A stretch of 64,000 bases of DNA from Bradyrhizobium sp. CSA207 (GCF_029051685.1 NZ_JAACFT010000036.1:1-64000); one strand, 5' to 3'; shown: positions 46,486 to 55,546, counted from the first letter of the stretch. Translations and numbers: made by a program. The notes: generated by a model not told the origin, from the sequence alone.

Positions 46486-46563
46486 GGGAGGAGCCCCCGA
46501 ACTCCTCCTTCTGCGCGCGCGGCTGCCCGTCCCACCCAAATGGCCGCGCGCGCCTTTTCTGTT

Positions 46564-46641
46564 GTCATTGCGAGCGCAGCGAAGCAATCCAGGCTGCCTC
46601 CGCGGAAAGATCCTGGATTGCTTCGCTTCGCTCGCAATGAC
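46564..46641. repeat. CATTGCGAG-type inverted repeat, copy 3
   Basis: GTCATTGCGAGCGCAGCGAA and TTCGCTTCGCTCGCAATGAC pair, with GCAATCCAGG and CCTGGATTGC inside. It is inserted between the sortase substrate and the sortase gene, ending 14 bases before the sortase ATG. Confidence 0.92.
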
Positions 46642-46655
46642 GAGTGTGGAGACAA

Positions 46656-47225
46656 ATGCGCCGCATCATCTCACCCCTCGTCCTCGTGCTGGTCGGCGGC
46701 ATCCTGTTCGGCGACGGCGCCTACATCCACGCCAAGGCCTGGTTCGCGCAGGTGCTGCTGGAGCGCGCATTCGACAGGAGCGTTGCGACGGGCCAACCGG
46801 TCAAGCCATGGTCCTGGGCCGACACCTGGCCGGTTGCGCGGATCGAGGTGAAGCGGATCGGCGCCAGCGCCATCGTGCTTGCGGGCACAAGCGGCCAAGC
46901 GCTTGCCTTCGGGCCCGGCCACATCGACCAAACCGTTGATGCCGGCGAGCGCGGCATGGCCGTATATGCCGCACATCGCGACACGCATTTCCGGTTCTTG
47001 CGGAAGGTTGCCATCGGTGACGTGATCGAGATCACTCGCCGCGATGGGAAGCGCTTCCGCTATCGGGCGGATGCCTCGGCCGTGGTTCGTTTCGATGCAT
47101 CGGGCATCGACCCGGCGACGAAGGATGTCGAACTTGTGCTCGCCACTTGCTGGCCGTTCGACGCCGTGACGTCCGGCCCCGAGCGCTATGTCCTGCATGC
47201 CACCTTGATCGGGAGCGACCGATAG
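46656..47225 (+). CDS. Sortase (transpeptidase) of the proteobacterial class
   Basis: A 189-aa membrane-anchored sortase. An N-terminal helix (about 5-20) anchors it. The catalytic triad is visible: His107 (AAHRDTHF), Cys165 (ATCWPF) and Arg177 (PERYVL). It should cut the LPKTA signal of the VIT/vWA protein encoded 170 bases upstream and transfer it to an acceptor amine. The start at 46656 follows TGGAGA; a GTG at 46644 is an alternative. Gram-negative sortases typically occur as such single pairs. The acceptor is unknown. Confidence 0.9.
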   Translation: MRRIISPLVLVLVGGILFGDGAYIHAKAWFAQVLLERAFDRSVATGQPVKPWSWADTWPVARIEVKRIGASAIVLAGTSGQALAFGPGHIDQTVDAGERGMAVYAAHRDTHFRFLRKVAIGDVIEITRRDGKRFRYRADASAVVRFDASGIDPATKDVELVLATCWPFDAVTSGPERYVLHATLIGSDR

Positions 47226-47400
47226 CAGTGCGACCGGCCTCTCGTCGCCGACAACGCGAGCGGTGATCCGAGCGCGTCGATCACCCGTGCTTGATGCGTG
47301 TTCATTCCATCGCACGGCATACCCACCCGTTGCCACTCCGAAGAACTCGCCCTAGAACAGAATGACGCGCACCAACAAGAACAACAGGTGAGGTCATGCC

Positions 47401-49620
47401 ATGGAAGCTCGCGTATCTGCTGCGTCCGGTTCTTCGCACCCATGGTCTCCGCCGCGCGACGCCAGCGACATCGTCAAGGGCATCCACGCCATGCTGCACC
47501 CGCACAATATCGTGCTGGTGGGCGCGACCGACAAGCCCGGCAACTATGCCGAGCGCATCTGGAATAATCTGGTCAAATACGGCTTCGAGGGCGGGCTCTA
47601 TCCGGTCAATGCCAAACGCGAAGCCATCTGGGGCGTCCCCTGCCACAAGGATTTTGCCAGCCTGCCCGAAAAGCCCGATCACGTGCTGGTGCTGGTGCCC
47701 GCACGCTTTGCCGTGCAAGTGATCCGCGACGCCGCCGCGGCCGGCGCGCGCTCGGCCACCATCGTGACCTCCGGCTTCAGCGAGCTGCAGGATGAAGGGA
47801 GCAAGAAGCTCGCCGCCGAACTGCAACAGGCGGTGCGCGAGACGGGCCTTGCTGTCACCGGCCCAAACTGCCTCGGCAATCTGAGCGCCGGCGAAAAGCT
47901 CTTCACCAATATCGACGACCGAATCGTCACTATGGAACAGGGCGCTGTGGCGATCGCCGGGCAGTCCGGCGCTATCGTCATGGCAATCCGCCAGGCGCTC
48001 GAGGACCGCGGCGTCGGTGTCGGCTACATGGTGACGACCGGCAACGAAGCCGGACTCGAGACGCCGGACCTGATGCGCTATTTCGCCGAGGATCCGAGCA
48101 TCAAGGTGATCGTGGTCTATCTCGAAGGCGTGCGCAACACCAAGGCGTTCCGCGACGCCTGCAAGGCTGCGCGCGCGGCCAGCAAGCCGGTGATCGCGCT
48201 CAAGCTCGGGTCGTCCGAGGGCGGCCGCGCGGCGGCGATGGCGCACACCGGTGCGCTCGCGGGCTCGATCGAGACGTTCGACGCCATCGCAACCCGCGAG
48301 GGCGTGATCCGCGTACGTGGGCTCGACGAGCTGATCGAGACCACCGAATGTTTCGTGCATGCGGCGGTACCCAAGGGCGATCGGCTCGCCGCCGTCACGC
48401 TGTCCGGCGGCAAGCGCGGCATGCTCATTGACGCCTTCTACGCAGCCGGCCTGAACTTCGCGCCGCTGAGCCCGCATGTCAGCGGCGAACTGGCAAAAAT
48501 GCTCGGGCCAGGCTCGATCGTCGGCAACCCGCTCGATGCCGGCTTTGCCGCGGTGGTCGACCCCTCCGTCTACATGAAATCGATCGAACTGATGATTGAG
48601 GATCCCGACATCGACATCGTCATCGTCGATTCCGAGCTGCCAAAGGCGCCGCACGAGCTGCGCGAGCGTAATTTGCGCATCGTCAATGAGATAGCGAGCC
48701 GGGCCTCGAAACCGGTGATCTATCTCAGCGCGATGTCGATCGGCTTCAGCGAATTCACCAAGAGCTTGCGCAAATCGCTGCCGCATTTGGCGGTGATGCA
48801 GGGCATGGACCGCGCGGTCACCGCGATCAAATCGCTGCTCGACTATGCCAAGCTGCGCAAGGAGGTGCCCGACATCGTCTCAAGCTCGAGGCCTGCCGCG
48901 CGCGCCGTGCTGGAGAAGACGCTGAAATCGGCTACCGGCGCCGCACTCGACGAGGTCGCCTCGAAGAAGCTCCTGAAGGCCTATGGCATCCCGGTCTCGA
49001 AGGAGGCAATCGTGCAGACGTCGGCGGACGCCGCGAAGATCGCCAGGCAAATCGGCTTTCCGGTCGTGGCAAAAGTCGTCAGCGCCGAGATCCTGCACAA
49101 ATCCGATATCGGCGGCGTGGTGTTGAATCTGAGCAGCGCGGCGGAGGTGAAGAAGGCGTTTGCCGACATCACCGCGCGGGTGAAGAAACTCGAAGGCAAG
49201 CCGAATCTCGACGGGATCCTGATCGCGCAGCAGGTCAAGGCCGATCTCGAGCTCGTGGTCGGCGCGTCCCTCGATGCCGAGATGGGGCCTGTCGTGTTGT
49301 TTGGCACCGGCGGCATCGACATCGAGCTGATGAAGGACGTGGCGCTCGCCGGCGCGCCGCTGGACGAGGCCGAGGCGCGGCTTTTGATCGGCCGGACCAA
49401 GGCCGGCGTCAAGATGCGCGGCTATCGCGGCAAGCCGGCGTTGCACGAGGCTTCCGCCGTGAAGGCACTGGTCGGCCTTTCCAACCTGATCGCGGATGCC
49501 GGCGACCGGATCGCCTCGATCGACGTCAATCCGTTCCTGATCAACGCCAGGACCGGCGTCGCCGTCGATGCCCTCATCGTGCTGAATAACGCTGCAGCAA
49601 AACGCGCTGCCGGGCACTGA
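47401..49620 (+). CDS. NDP-forming acyl-CoA synthetase (acetyl-CoA synthetase alpha-beta fusion)
   Basis: A 739-aa fusion of the CoA-binding/ligase alpha part (residues about 30-480) and the ATP-grasp beta part (about 500-730). The N-terminal HNIVLVGATDKPGNYAERIWNN binds CoA; the phosphohistidine loop holds His282 in AMAHTGALAGS; the ATP-grasp segment is FPVVAKVVSAEILHKSDIGGVVL. The reaction is acyl-CoA + ADP + Pi to acid + CoA + ATP, or its reverse. It also resembles pimeloyl- and feruloyl-CoA-type synthetases, so the acyl group is open. The 175-base gap before it shows no gene. Confidence 0.9.
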   Translation: MEARVSAASGSSHPWSPPRDASDIVKGIHAMLHPHNIVLVGATDKPGNYAERIWNNLVKYGFEGGLYPVNAKREAIWGVPCHKDFASLPEKPDHVLVLVPARFAVQVIRDAAAAGARSATIVTSGFSELQDEGSKKLAAELQQAVRETGLAVTGPNCLGNLSAGEKLFTNIDDRIVTMEQGAVAIAGQSGAIVMAIRQALEDRGVGVGYMVTTGNEAGLETPDLMRYFAEDPSIKVIVVYLEGVRNTKAFRDACKAARAASKPVIALKLGSSEGGRAAAMAHTGALAGSIETFDAIATREGVIRVRGLDELIETTECFVHAAVPKGDRLAAVTLSGGKRGMLIDAFYAAGLNFAPLSPHVSGELAKMLGPGSIVGNPLDAGFAAVVDPSVYMKSIELMIEDPDIDIVIVDSELPKAPHELRERNLRIVNEIASRASKPVIYLSAMSIGFSEFTKSLRKSLPHLAVMQGMDRAVTAIKSLLDYAKLRKEVPDIVSSSRPAARAVLEKTLKSATGAALDEVASKKLLKAYGIPVSKEAIVQTSADAAKIARQIGFPVVAKVVSAEILHKSDIGGVVLNLSSAAEVKKAFADITARVKKLEGKPNLDGILIAQQVKADLELVVGASLDAEMGPVVLFGTGGIDIELMKDVALAGAPLDEAEARLLIGRTKAGVKMRGYRGKPALHEASAVKALVGLSNLIADAGDRIASIDVNPFLINARTGVAVDALIVLNNAAAKRAAGH

Positions 49621-49626
49621 GGCACC

Positions 49627-49715
49627 GTAGGGCGGATTAGCGTAGCGTAATCCGCCAACTTGTCCCCATGCACGCGCCAGGCAGTGGCGGGTTACGCTTC
49701 GCTAACCCGCCCTAC
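49627..49715. repeat. GTAGGGCGGATTAGCG inverted repeat, copy 4
   Basis: The left end reads GTAGGGCGGATTAGCGTAGC and the right end GCTTCGCTAACCCGCCCTAC. It is a diverged member of the GTAGGGTGGGTTAGC family and lies just after a TGA stop, so unlike the other three it does not supply a stop codon. Confidence 0.88.
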
Positions 49716-49786
49716 TTACCATTGCGACCGAAGTGCCATCCGGGCACCTTCCAACTTCCCCGCTTTGGCCGTAGAATCGCACCTGC

Positions 49787-50608
49787 ATGGCACGCGCAAG
49801 CAATCTGGTGATCGGTATGGCGACGCTGGCGGCGATCGCCGTGGCGTTCGGTGGCGTGCTCGGCGTGCAGAAATGGCGCAGCATCCAGAGCCGGAGCCAG
49901 TTGCGCGTGGTGTTCGAAGGCGGCTCCGCCAGCGGCCTGCGCCGCGGCGGGCCGGTCAATTTCGATGGCGTGCCCGCCGGCCAGATCCTGTCGATCAAGC
50001 TGGACAATCCGCGCAAGGTCGTGGCGCTGGTGATGCTCGACAACACAGCGCCAATCCGCAAGGACACCGTCGCCGGTATCGAGTTCCAGGGCCTCACCGG
50101 CGTCGCGGCGATCTCGCTGATCGGCGGCGCGCCCTCCGCGCCGCCAGTGCCGCTGGACGCCGACGGCATCCCCGTGCTGACCGCCGATCTCAGCGATGCC
50201 GAATCCATCGTCGATACCCTGCATAGTGTCGATCGCACGATCGTCAGCAACGCGCCCGCGATCAAGGACGGCCTGCATACGTTCGAGGGCTACACCGCCG
50301 ATCTGAGGAGCAAGGGCGCCGAGATCGACTCCGTCATGGCCAAGGTCGATAGCGCCTTCGCGGGCTTCGACAAGGCGGTCACAAAGATCGAAAGCGTGGT
50401 GCCCGGCTTCATTGACGGCAAGGCCGACGAGCTGTTCGAAAAAATAAGGGAAATGCACGAGCTCGCCGATTCCATGAAGAAGAAATCGGCGAATTTCCTC
50501 GAGGACGGCCGCAAGACCCTGCTCGACGTCAGCGAAGCCGCCAACAAGATGAGCGGAACGCCCGTAGCTCCACGCCCGCCGCGCAAGCCGCCGCAGACGA
50601 AACAATAG
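49787..50608 (+). CDS. MlaD/Mce-family lipid-binding protein, orphan
   Basis: A 273-aa protein with one N-terminal transmembrane helix (about 7-25), a single MlaD/Mce domain (residues about 35-125: LRVVFEGGSASGLRRGGPVNFDGVPAGQILSIKLD...GLTGVAAISLIGG), then a helical coiled tail and a Pro-rich end. Such proteins form rings that shuttle phospholipids between membranes. No MlaE permease, MlaF ATPase or MlaC gene is near, so its partners must be elsewhere. It converges with the autotransporter gene, three bases between stops. Confidence 0.88.
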   Translation: MARASNLVIGMATLAAIAVAFGGVLGVQKWRSIQSRSQLRVVFEGGSASGLRRGGPVNFDGVPAGQILSIKLDNPRKVVALVMLDNTAPIRKDTVAGIEFQGLTGVAAISLIGGAPSAPPVPLDADGIPVLTADLSDAESIVDTLHSVDRTIVSNAPAIKDGLHTFEGYTADLRSKGAEIDSVMAKVDSAFAGFDKAVTKIESVVPGFIDGKADELFEKIREMHELADSMKKKSANFLEDGRKTLLDVSEAANKMSGTPVAPRPPRKPPQTKQ

Positions 50609-50611
50609 GGC

Positions 50612-53600
50612 CTACCACGTGTAGCGCACGAGGCCCTTGCCTGCGTAGGAGCGAGTGACCTCTGAGAGCTCGCCCTCGAAGGTCAATGCCGCGGACCAGC
50701 CGTTCATCCAGTTCATCTGCACCGATGCAGTGGTCAGCGCGGAATCGCGCGCCTGCGCGGCGCCGTTCACGACGAAGGCCGATCCCGGCAGCGTCTGGAA
50801 CACCGCATTGACGCTGCGGTCCGGGTTGAAATCATGCGCCCAGGCGGCGCGACCGCGCAGCGTGACCACACCACCGGCGGCCGCAAACGATTTGTCGGCG
50901 CGCAGGCCGAGCTCGGTGCGGGTGTTGGTCACGCTCTTCGCGGCATAATTCAGCGCGAAGACGTTGCTGCCGACGACCGCGAACTCTGAATAGCCCGGAA
51001 GGCTGAACATGGTGGCCTGGAGCGCGGCATAAGGCGTGAGGCCGATCCACTGCGTCGCGTGGCGGTAGCCGCCCTCGATTCGGCCTGAGAGCGCGTTCGC
51101 ATTGAACTGCGCGCGCAGCTGGTCGACGCCGGCGGCCGTGACGACGCGGTTGGTGGTGACGTCCTGCCAGCCATAGGCCAGCGCCGCCGTGACATAGGCA
51201 GGTCCCGCGGCGTGGCGCACGAAGGCGCCCGCCTGGAACAGGTCCGAGCGGCCCCAGCCGAGCCCGTTGACGCTGAAGCCGGTGCCGCCGCCGGCCAGCG
51301 CAAAGCCCGCGATCGTCGATGGCGAGAAGCGATAGTCGAGACCGACCGCTGTGCCGTAGACGCTGCTGGTGGCGTTGTTCGAACCGAGCGCGGCATTGCC
51401 GTCGGTCGTCTGCGAGCCGCCATAGCCAGCCGCCCAGACGTTCCAGCGCTGCTCGAAACTTGTCGGCGGCGCCTTGCGGTAGATCGAGGCAAAGGCATCG
51501 CTGGGGCGCTTGCCGGTTGCGGCATAGGCACTTGCATTCGTCTCGACCGCATAAGGCGTCGCGCCGGGCACGCCGCTGCGCCCAGTACCGAAGACATCGG
51601 TCAACAAGCCGAGGAACAGATTCATCGCATCGAAGGTCGTCTGCTGCGATCCTGTCCCCGGCTCGCCGGAAGCTTGCGTCAGGCCCGTCGGCGAGAGATT
51701 GGCCAGGGCCACGGGAAGGCTGCCGGTCCGGTTGAAGACGCCCGTCAGGGCGTTGGCAACATTCTGCTGATTGACGCTGAGACCTGTACCGTAGCTCAGC
51801 GAGAGATCCAGAAAGACGTTGTTGGGATCGTAGCTCAGGCTGGCCTTCAGGTTCGACGACAGACCCGCGACGGCCGGATTGAACGTGTCGGGAAGCGTCG
51901 TCGCATTCAGGATCGTGTAGTGCTTCGCGATCGAACCGGTCGGGACGACTGTGACCGTGGCACCATTGAGCGTAGAAGTCCCGGTGACGACCGTGATGCC
52001 GTTGCTCGCGCCCGAGACCTGCACCATGTACGTCGACGCCGTCGTGAAGGTGAGATCGCCGTTCACATTGAGCGTTCCGGTCGGGTTGCCCGGCGCCAGC
52101 GTGCCGCCATTGAGGTTGATCGTGTTGACGTTGCCGACGCCGCCGAATGTGCCGCCGGTCGCGACGCTCACATTGCCGTTGATGGTGCCGGCCAGCGTGA
52201 GCGTGCCACCCAGCACGTTCCAGTCCTGATTGCCGGTGCCGGTCACGGTCCAGGTCGAATTGTCGACCTTGTTGAAGGTCGAGAAGCCGTCATACTGAAG
52301 ACCGACACCGAGCAGGCTGAGGTTGAACGTATCCTTGCCGGTGCCGCCAAGCTGGAACGTGTCGGTGCCGGAGGCGAACACCTGGCCGTTGATGACGCTG
52401 CCGGGACCCAGCGTGAGTGTGTTGTTGCTACAGCCGCAAAGATCGATCGCCGCAAAACCGGTCGCAGCATTGATCGTGCCGGAATTGAAGACGGTACCGC
52501 CCTGGTTCAGATTGATGCCGATGCTTCCAACGCCGACATTGATAGTACCGGTGTTGACGACCTGGTTGCTTGTCGACGTCGTCGACACATAGATGCCGTA
52601 GCCCGCGTCCCCGACGGTGATTGTGCCACGGTTGGTCGCGACGTTGTCGTTTCCGATGATCGCGATGCCGTATGCGCCATCTCCCCCGGTAATGCTGCCG
52701 TTATTCGTGACCGAACCGGACAAGCCGGTGAGACCGACGCCCAGACCTACCGCACCAACGTTGACCGTTCCATTCTGGGTGATGACGGCATTGTTGCCGT
52801 TCACCTGCATGCCGGCCGTGGAGTCGACGCCCGTGATCGTCCCGGTGTTGGTCACCCTGGCGGCGCTGCCGATCAAGGCGATGCCTATGCCAAACTGCGC
52901 GACGGTGATTCTGCCGGCGTTGCTGACGGTCTCGCTATTGCCATTCGCGAGGATGCCCGTGGCGCTCTGGCCGACGGAAATACTGCCAGTCGCCGTGTTC
53001 GTGACCGTGTTGTGATCACCGATCGCAAAAATGCCGCCGGAAGACCCGCTCGAGGCGCCGACCGTGATCGCACCGGCATTGGTGACAGTGGTGTTGCCGA
53101 AAACGTAAATGCCGATCGTGCCGTCGAGACCGGTGATCGTGCCGCTGGCAGAATTCGTGATCGTGTTGTTCAGGCCAGCGAAAATTCCAGACCCGCTCGC
53201 TCCGACCGACAGCGCGCCGGTGTTGCTGATGACGTTGTTGTCGTGGACCGAGATCGCGGAGCCACCGTTGCCCGTAGTGATCGTCCCGTTGTTGGCGATG
53301 GCGTTGTTGTCCAGCACCGAGATGCCGAGACCGTTGTCGAGCACCGTGACGGCGCGATTGTTGGTCACGGTGTTGAAATTGCCGCCATTGATGCCGGTGA
53401 GGCCCGAGCCCGCCGACACCGTGCCGTTGTTGGTGATGATGTTGGTGTCGTTGACGTTGATCGACGCCGTGCCGTTGTCGTTGACGGTCGCGCCGGTCAG
53501 CACATTTACGGTCAGATTGGTGATGCCGCCGCCGGCCGCAAAGCCGTCGGCATCGGCCCCGCTACAGGTGACGGTTTGCCCGCTTGCCGCCGGATCGGGC

Positions 53601-53722
53601 GCGCAGTCCGCCTGCGCCGATGTCGCCGACAGGTCGAGGCTGAGAACGACTGCCACGACAGACGACGCGACCGCGCCAAGGCGCAGTCCAATCCGTCCGG
53701 TCGACGGCAACCGAAATTCCAC
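50612..53722 (-). CDS. Type V autotransporter with a repetitive beta-helix passenger
   Basis: A 1036-aa outer-membrane autotransporter. An extended N-terminal signal (about residues 1-38) is followed by a passenger with about fourteen ~23-residue repeats (residues 97-433) built around TNxGTIxVG and GIxxxGNN, as in right-handed beta helices. An autotransporter-associated beta segment follows (about 470-560). The C-terminal ~265 residues form the beta barrel (from RWNVWAAGYGG) and end with RYTW, an aromatic terminus typical for BAM recognition. Probably surface-exposed adhesion or autoaggregation; no protease motif is seen. Confidence 0.9.
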   Translation of the reverse strand: MEFRLPSTGRIGLRLGAVASSVVAVVLSLDLSATSAQADCAPDPAASGQTVTCSGADADGFAAGGGITNLTVNVLTGATVNDNGTASINVNDTNIITNNGTVSAGSGLTGINGGNFNTVTNNRAVTVLDNGLGISVLDNNAIANNGTITTGNGGSAISVHDNNVISNTGALSVGASGSGIFAGLNNTITNSASGTITGLDGTIGIYVFGNTTVTNAGAITVGASSGSSGGIFAIGDHNTVTNTATGSISVGQSATGILANGNSETVSNAGRITVAQFGIGIALIGSAARVTNTGTITGVDSTAGMQVNGNNAVITQNGTVNVGAVGLGVGLTGLSGSVTNNGSITGGDGAYGIAIIGNDNVATNRGTITVGDAGYGIYVSTTSTSNQVVNTGTINVGVGSIGINLNQGGTVFNSGTINAATGFAAIDLCGCSNNTLTLGPGSVINGQVFASGTDTFQLGGTGKDTFNLSLLGVGLQYDGFSTFNKVDNSTWTVTGTGNQDWNVLGGTLTLAGTINGNVSVATGGTFGGVGNVNTINLNGGTLAPGNPTGTLNVNGDLTFTTASTYMVQVSGASNGITVVTGTSTLNGATVTVVPTGSIAKHYTILNATTLPDTFNPAVAGLSSNLKASLSYDPNNVFLDLSLSYGTGLSVNQQNVANALTGVFNRTGSLPVALANLSPTGLTQASGEPGTGSQQTTFDAMNLFLGLLTDVFGTGRSGVPGATPYAVETNASAYAATGKRPSDAFASIYRKAPPTSFEQRWNVWAAGYGGSQTTDGNAALGSNNATSSVYGTAVGLDYRFSPSTIAGFALAGGGTGFSVNGLGWGRSDLFQAGAFVRHAAGPAYVTAALAYGWQDVTTNRVVTAAGVDQLRAQFNANALSGRIEGGYRHATQWIGLTPYAALQATMFSLPGYSEFAVVGSNVFALNYAAKSVTNTRTELGLRADKSFAAAGGVVTLRGRAAWAHDFNPDRSVNAVFQTLPGSAFVVNGAAQARDSALTTASVQMNWMNGWSAALTFEGELSEVTRSYAGKGLVRYTW
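52424..53434 (-). repeat. In-gene tandem repeats of the autotransporter passenger
   Basis: About fourteen units of 22-26 codons share TN-(N/T/A)-G-(T/A)-I and a following G-I-x-x-x-G-N-(N/T). Units alternate between VGASG-like and TGxDG-like turns. Divergence at DNA level is high, so these are old structural repeats and not a recent slippage array. Confidence 0.75.
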
Positions 53723-54023
53723 CCCAATGCCCTCAGTCCAGCGCTCCCAGCGGCGCTGCCGGCAAATTAGGCGACCGGGTCCCTACGTGGAACTACGGAA
53801 TCGGCGGAATCGCTGGGCGGCAGCAAAACTGGGCTGATTCAGCTGGTCATGTTGCAACCGAGCCACGCATTTGCGGTGCAGACCGATCAATCCACGATGT
53901 ATGACGTGTGCGGCTCGGTCGCAGTATTGACCGTCGTTCACATCAATGACTGATCATCCAGGACCGCGCCGCCCCCCACTGGGAGCGAGCGGCACGCCTT
54001 CGCATTCTGGTTTGGGCATTGAC
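53723..54023. other. Leader of the autotransporter gene plus a remnant of an fmdB 3' end
   Basis: No intact gene is seen in these 301 bases. The part near 53723-53940 must hold the promoter of the autotransporter. Bases 53943-53962 repeat exactly the 20 bases that form the 3' end of the fmdB-like gene (55125-55144), and the match continues with one change. On the minus strand the remnant still reads SWMISH-stop, the tail of the FmdB-like protein. Confidence 0.6.
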
Positions 54024-55064
54024 TTAGTAGTTGCTCGGCGCCGCCTCATTCGGGATGCCGTCGATCGGGCACTCATCGGTGCCCGGGGTCGAGCGGGTCA
54101 TCGCCTCGACCATATCACGCGTGCCCTCGGGATCGGCGATCCAGTTCTTGTAGAAATCATACGGGCAGGCTGCAACGCCGCGCGGACTTTCGCCGGAATT
54201 GATCATGCCGGTGTAGCCGCGGTGAACCAGCTTGTAGAGATGGTTCTGCGACTGGCCGTTGCGGCGCGCGTCGCGGATCAGATTTTTCGACAGCTGGGCA
54301 TACTGGATGCCGTACTCCTCCTCGCCGGTTTCGCCGAGGGTGCGGCCGTCGAAGCCGATGATCGCGGAGTGACCGAAGTAGGAATAGACGCCATCGAAGC
54401 CGGCGGCATTGGCGACGGCGACATAGACGTTGTTGGCCCACGCCATGGCCTTGGAAATCAGGATCTGCTGCTCCTTGGCCGGATACATGTAGCCCTGGCA
54501 ACGCACGATCAGCTCGGCGCCCTTCATGGCGCAGTCGCGCCAGATCTCCGGAAAATTGCCGTCGTCGCAGATGATCAGGCTGACCTTCATCCCCTTCGGG
54601 CCGTCGGAGACATAGGTGCAATTGCCGGGATACCAGCCCTCGATCGGCACCCACGGCATGATCTTGCGGTATTTCTGGACGATCTCGCCCTTGTCGTTCA
54701 TCAGGATCAGGGTGTTGTAAGGCGCCTTGTGAGGATGCTCCTCGTGGCGCTCGCCGGTCAGCGAGAACACACCCCACACTTTCGCCTTACGGCAGGCCTC
54801 GGCAAAAATCGCGGTCTCTTCGCCGGGTACCGCCGAGGCCGTCTCGTACATCTCCTTGGAGTCATACATGATGCCCTGGGTGGAGTATTCCGGGAAGATC
54901 ACGAGGTCCATGCCGGGCAACCCGAGCTTCATACCGACGATCATGTCGGCAATCTTGCGGGCGTTATCGAGCACCTCGGCCTTGGTGTGCAGGCGGGGCA
55001 TCTTGTAATTCACCACTGCGACGCCGACGGTGTCGTTGCTGCTGGAAATGTCGCCGTGAAGCAT
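54024..55064 (-). CDS. amiE: Aliphatic amidase AmiE
   Basis: A 346-aa nitrilase-superfamily enzyme hydrolysing short aliphatic amides to acid and ammonia. The catalytic triad is at canonical positions: Glu59 (IFPEYS), Lys134 (KYRKIMPW) and Cys166 (IICDDGNFPE). The N-terminus HGDISSSNDTVGVAVVNYKM and the C-terminal extension match AmiE rather than formamidase AmiF. The start at 55064 follows AGGAG; the longer frame to 55121 is not supported. It is last in the urtABCDE-fmdA-fmdB-amiE run, 60 bases after fmdB, so it supplies ammonia from imported amides. Confidence 0.96.
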   Translation of the reverse strand: MLHGDISSSNDTVGVAVVNYKMPRLHTKAEVLDNARKIADMIVGMKLGLPGMDLVIFPEYSTQGIMYDSKEMYETASAVPGEETAIFAEACRKAKVWGVFSLTGERHEEHPHKAPYNTLILMNDKGEIVQKYRKIMPWVPIEGWYPGNCTYVSDGPKGMKVSLIICDDGNFPEIWRDCAMKGAELIVRCQGYMYPAKEQQILISKAMAWANNVYVAVANAAGFDGVYSYFGHSAIIGFDGRTLGETGEEEYGIQYAQLSKNLIRDARRNGQSQNHLYKLVHRGYTGMINSGESPRGVAACPYDFYKNWIADPEGTRDMVEAMTRSTPGTDECPIDGIPNEAAPSNY

Positions 55065-55124
55065 TGTGACCGCTCCTGTGCTTTTATTCGTTTGAGGTTG
55101 CCGGCGGGCAGCCGGCCGCATGCG

Positions 55125-55499
55125 TCAATGACTGATCATCCAGGGCCGCGCGGTGGGAAAGCCCTTGGCCCCACTCTTGGTCTTGGTCATCAGCCGCGCG
55201 GGCTTTTTCTTGTCCGACGCGCCCTTGGACGAACTCTTGCCCGGTGAGCAGCAGCCGCAGCCGGGTCCATGCGAAGCCTTGTACTGCGCGAGCGTCTGCG
55301 GCGCATGCGAGCTGCGCTCGTTGACGGCGTGCGCCTTGCGCGTCTCGGACGGCATGCAGAAGAAGTTCGGCGCGGTCAGGATGACGCGCGGCGCCATTGT
55401 CTCGCAGTGCGGGCAGGCCTGCGGATCGTCGCATTCCGCCATCGGACGCAGGTCCTTGAAGGGACCGCAGTCGTCACAGAGATATTCATAGACCGGCAT
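55125..55499 (-). CDS. fmdB: FmdB-family zinc-ribbon protein
   Basis: A 124-aa protein. The N-terminal PVYEYLCDDCGPF zinc ribbon has Cys8, Cys11, Cys29 and Cys32, as in FmdB regulators of amide-metabolism operons. The C-terminal part is an unusual basic tail with a HGPGCGCCSPG cysteine cluster and many lysines. The start at 55499 follows AAGGGA; the longer frame to 55649 runs through a repeat. It lies between the formamidase and amidase genes. FmdB was proposed as a regulator in Methylophilus; here that role is inferred from family and position. Confidence 0.88.
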   Translation of the reverse strand: MPVYEYLCDDCGPFKDLRPMAECDDPQACPHCETMAPRVILTAPNFFCMPSETRKAHAVNERSSHAPQTLAQYKASHGPGCGCCSPGKSSSKGASDKKKPARLMTKTKSGAKGFPTARPWMISH

Positions 55500-55546
55500 C
55501 TTGTATCCCTTCGTTCGGTGATGACAGAGCGTCCGCTTCATCTCGC

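Noticed and set aside
52424..53434. CRISPR array
   Set aside because: The periodic signal is a protein-level repeat inside a coding frame. Units differ too much at DNA level and no spacers or cas genes are seen.
51212..53770. An 852-codon open frame antisense to the autotransporter gene
   Set aside because: It is the mirror of a GC-rich, repeat-containing gene; its translation is rich in Arg, Asp, Gly and Val with no motif, and it has no ribosome site. The minus-strand gene has signal peptide, repeats and barrel.
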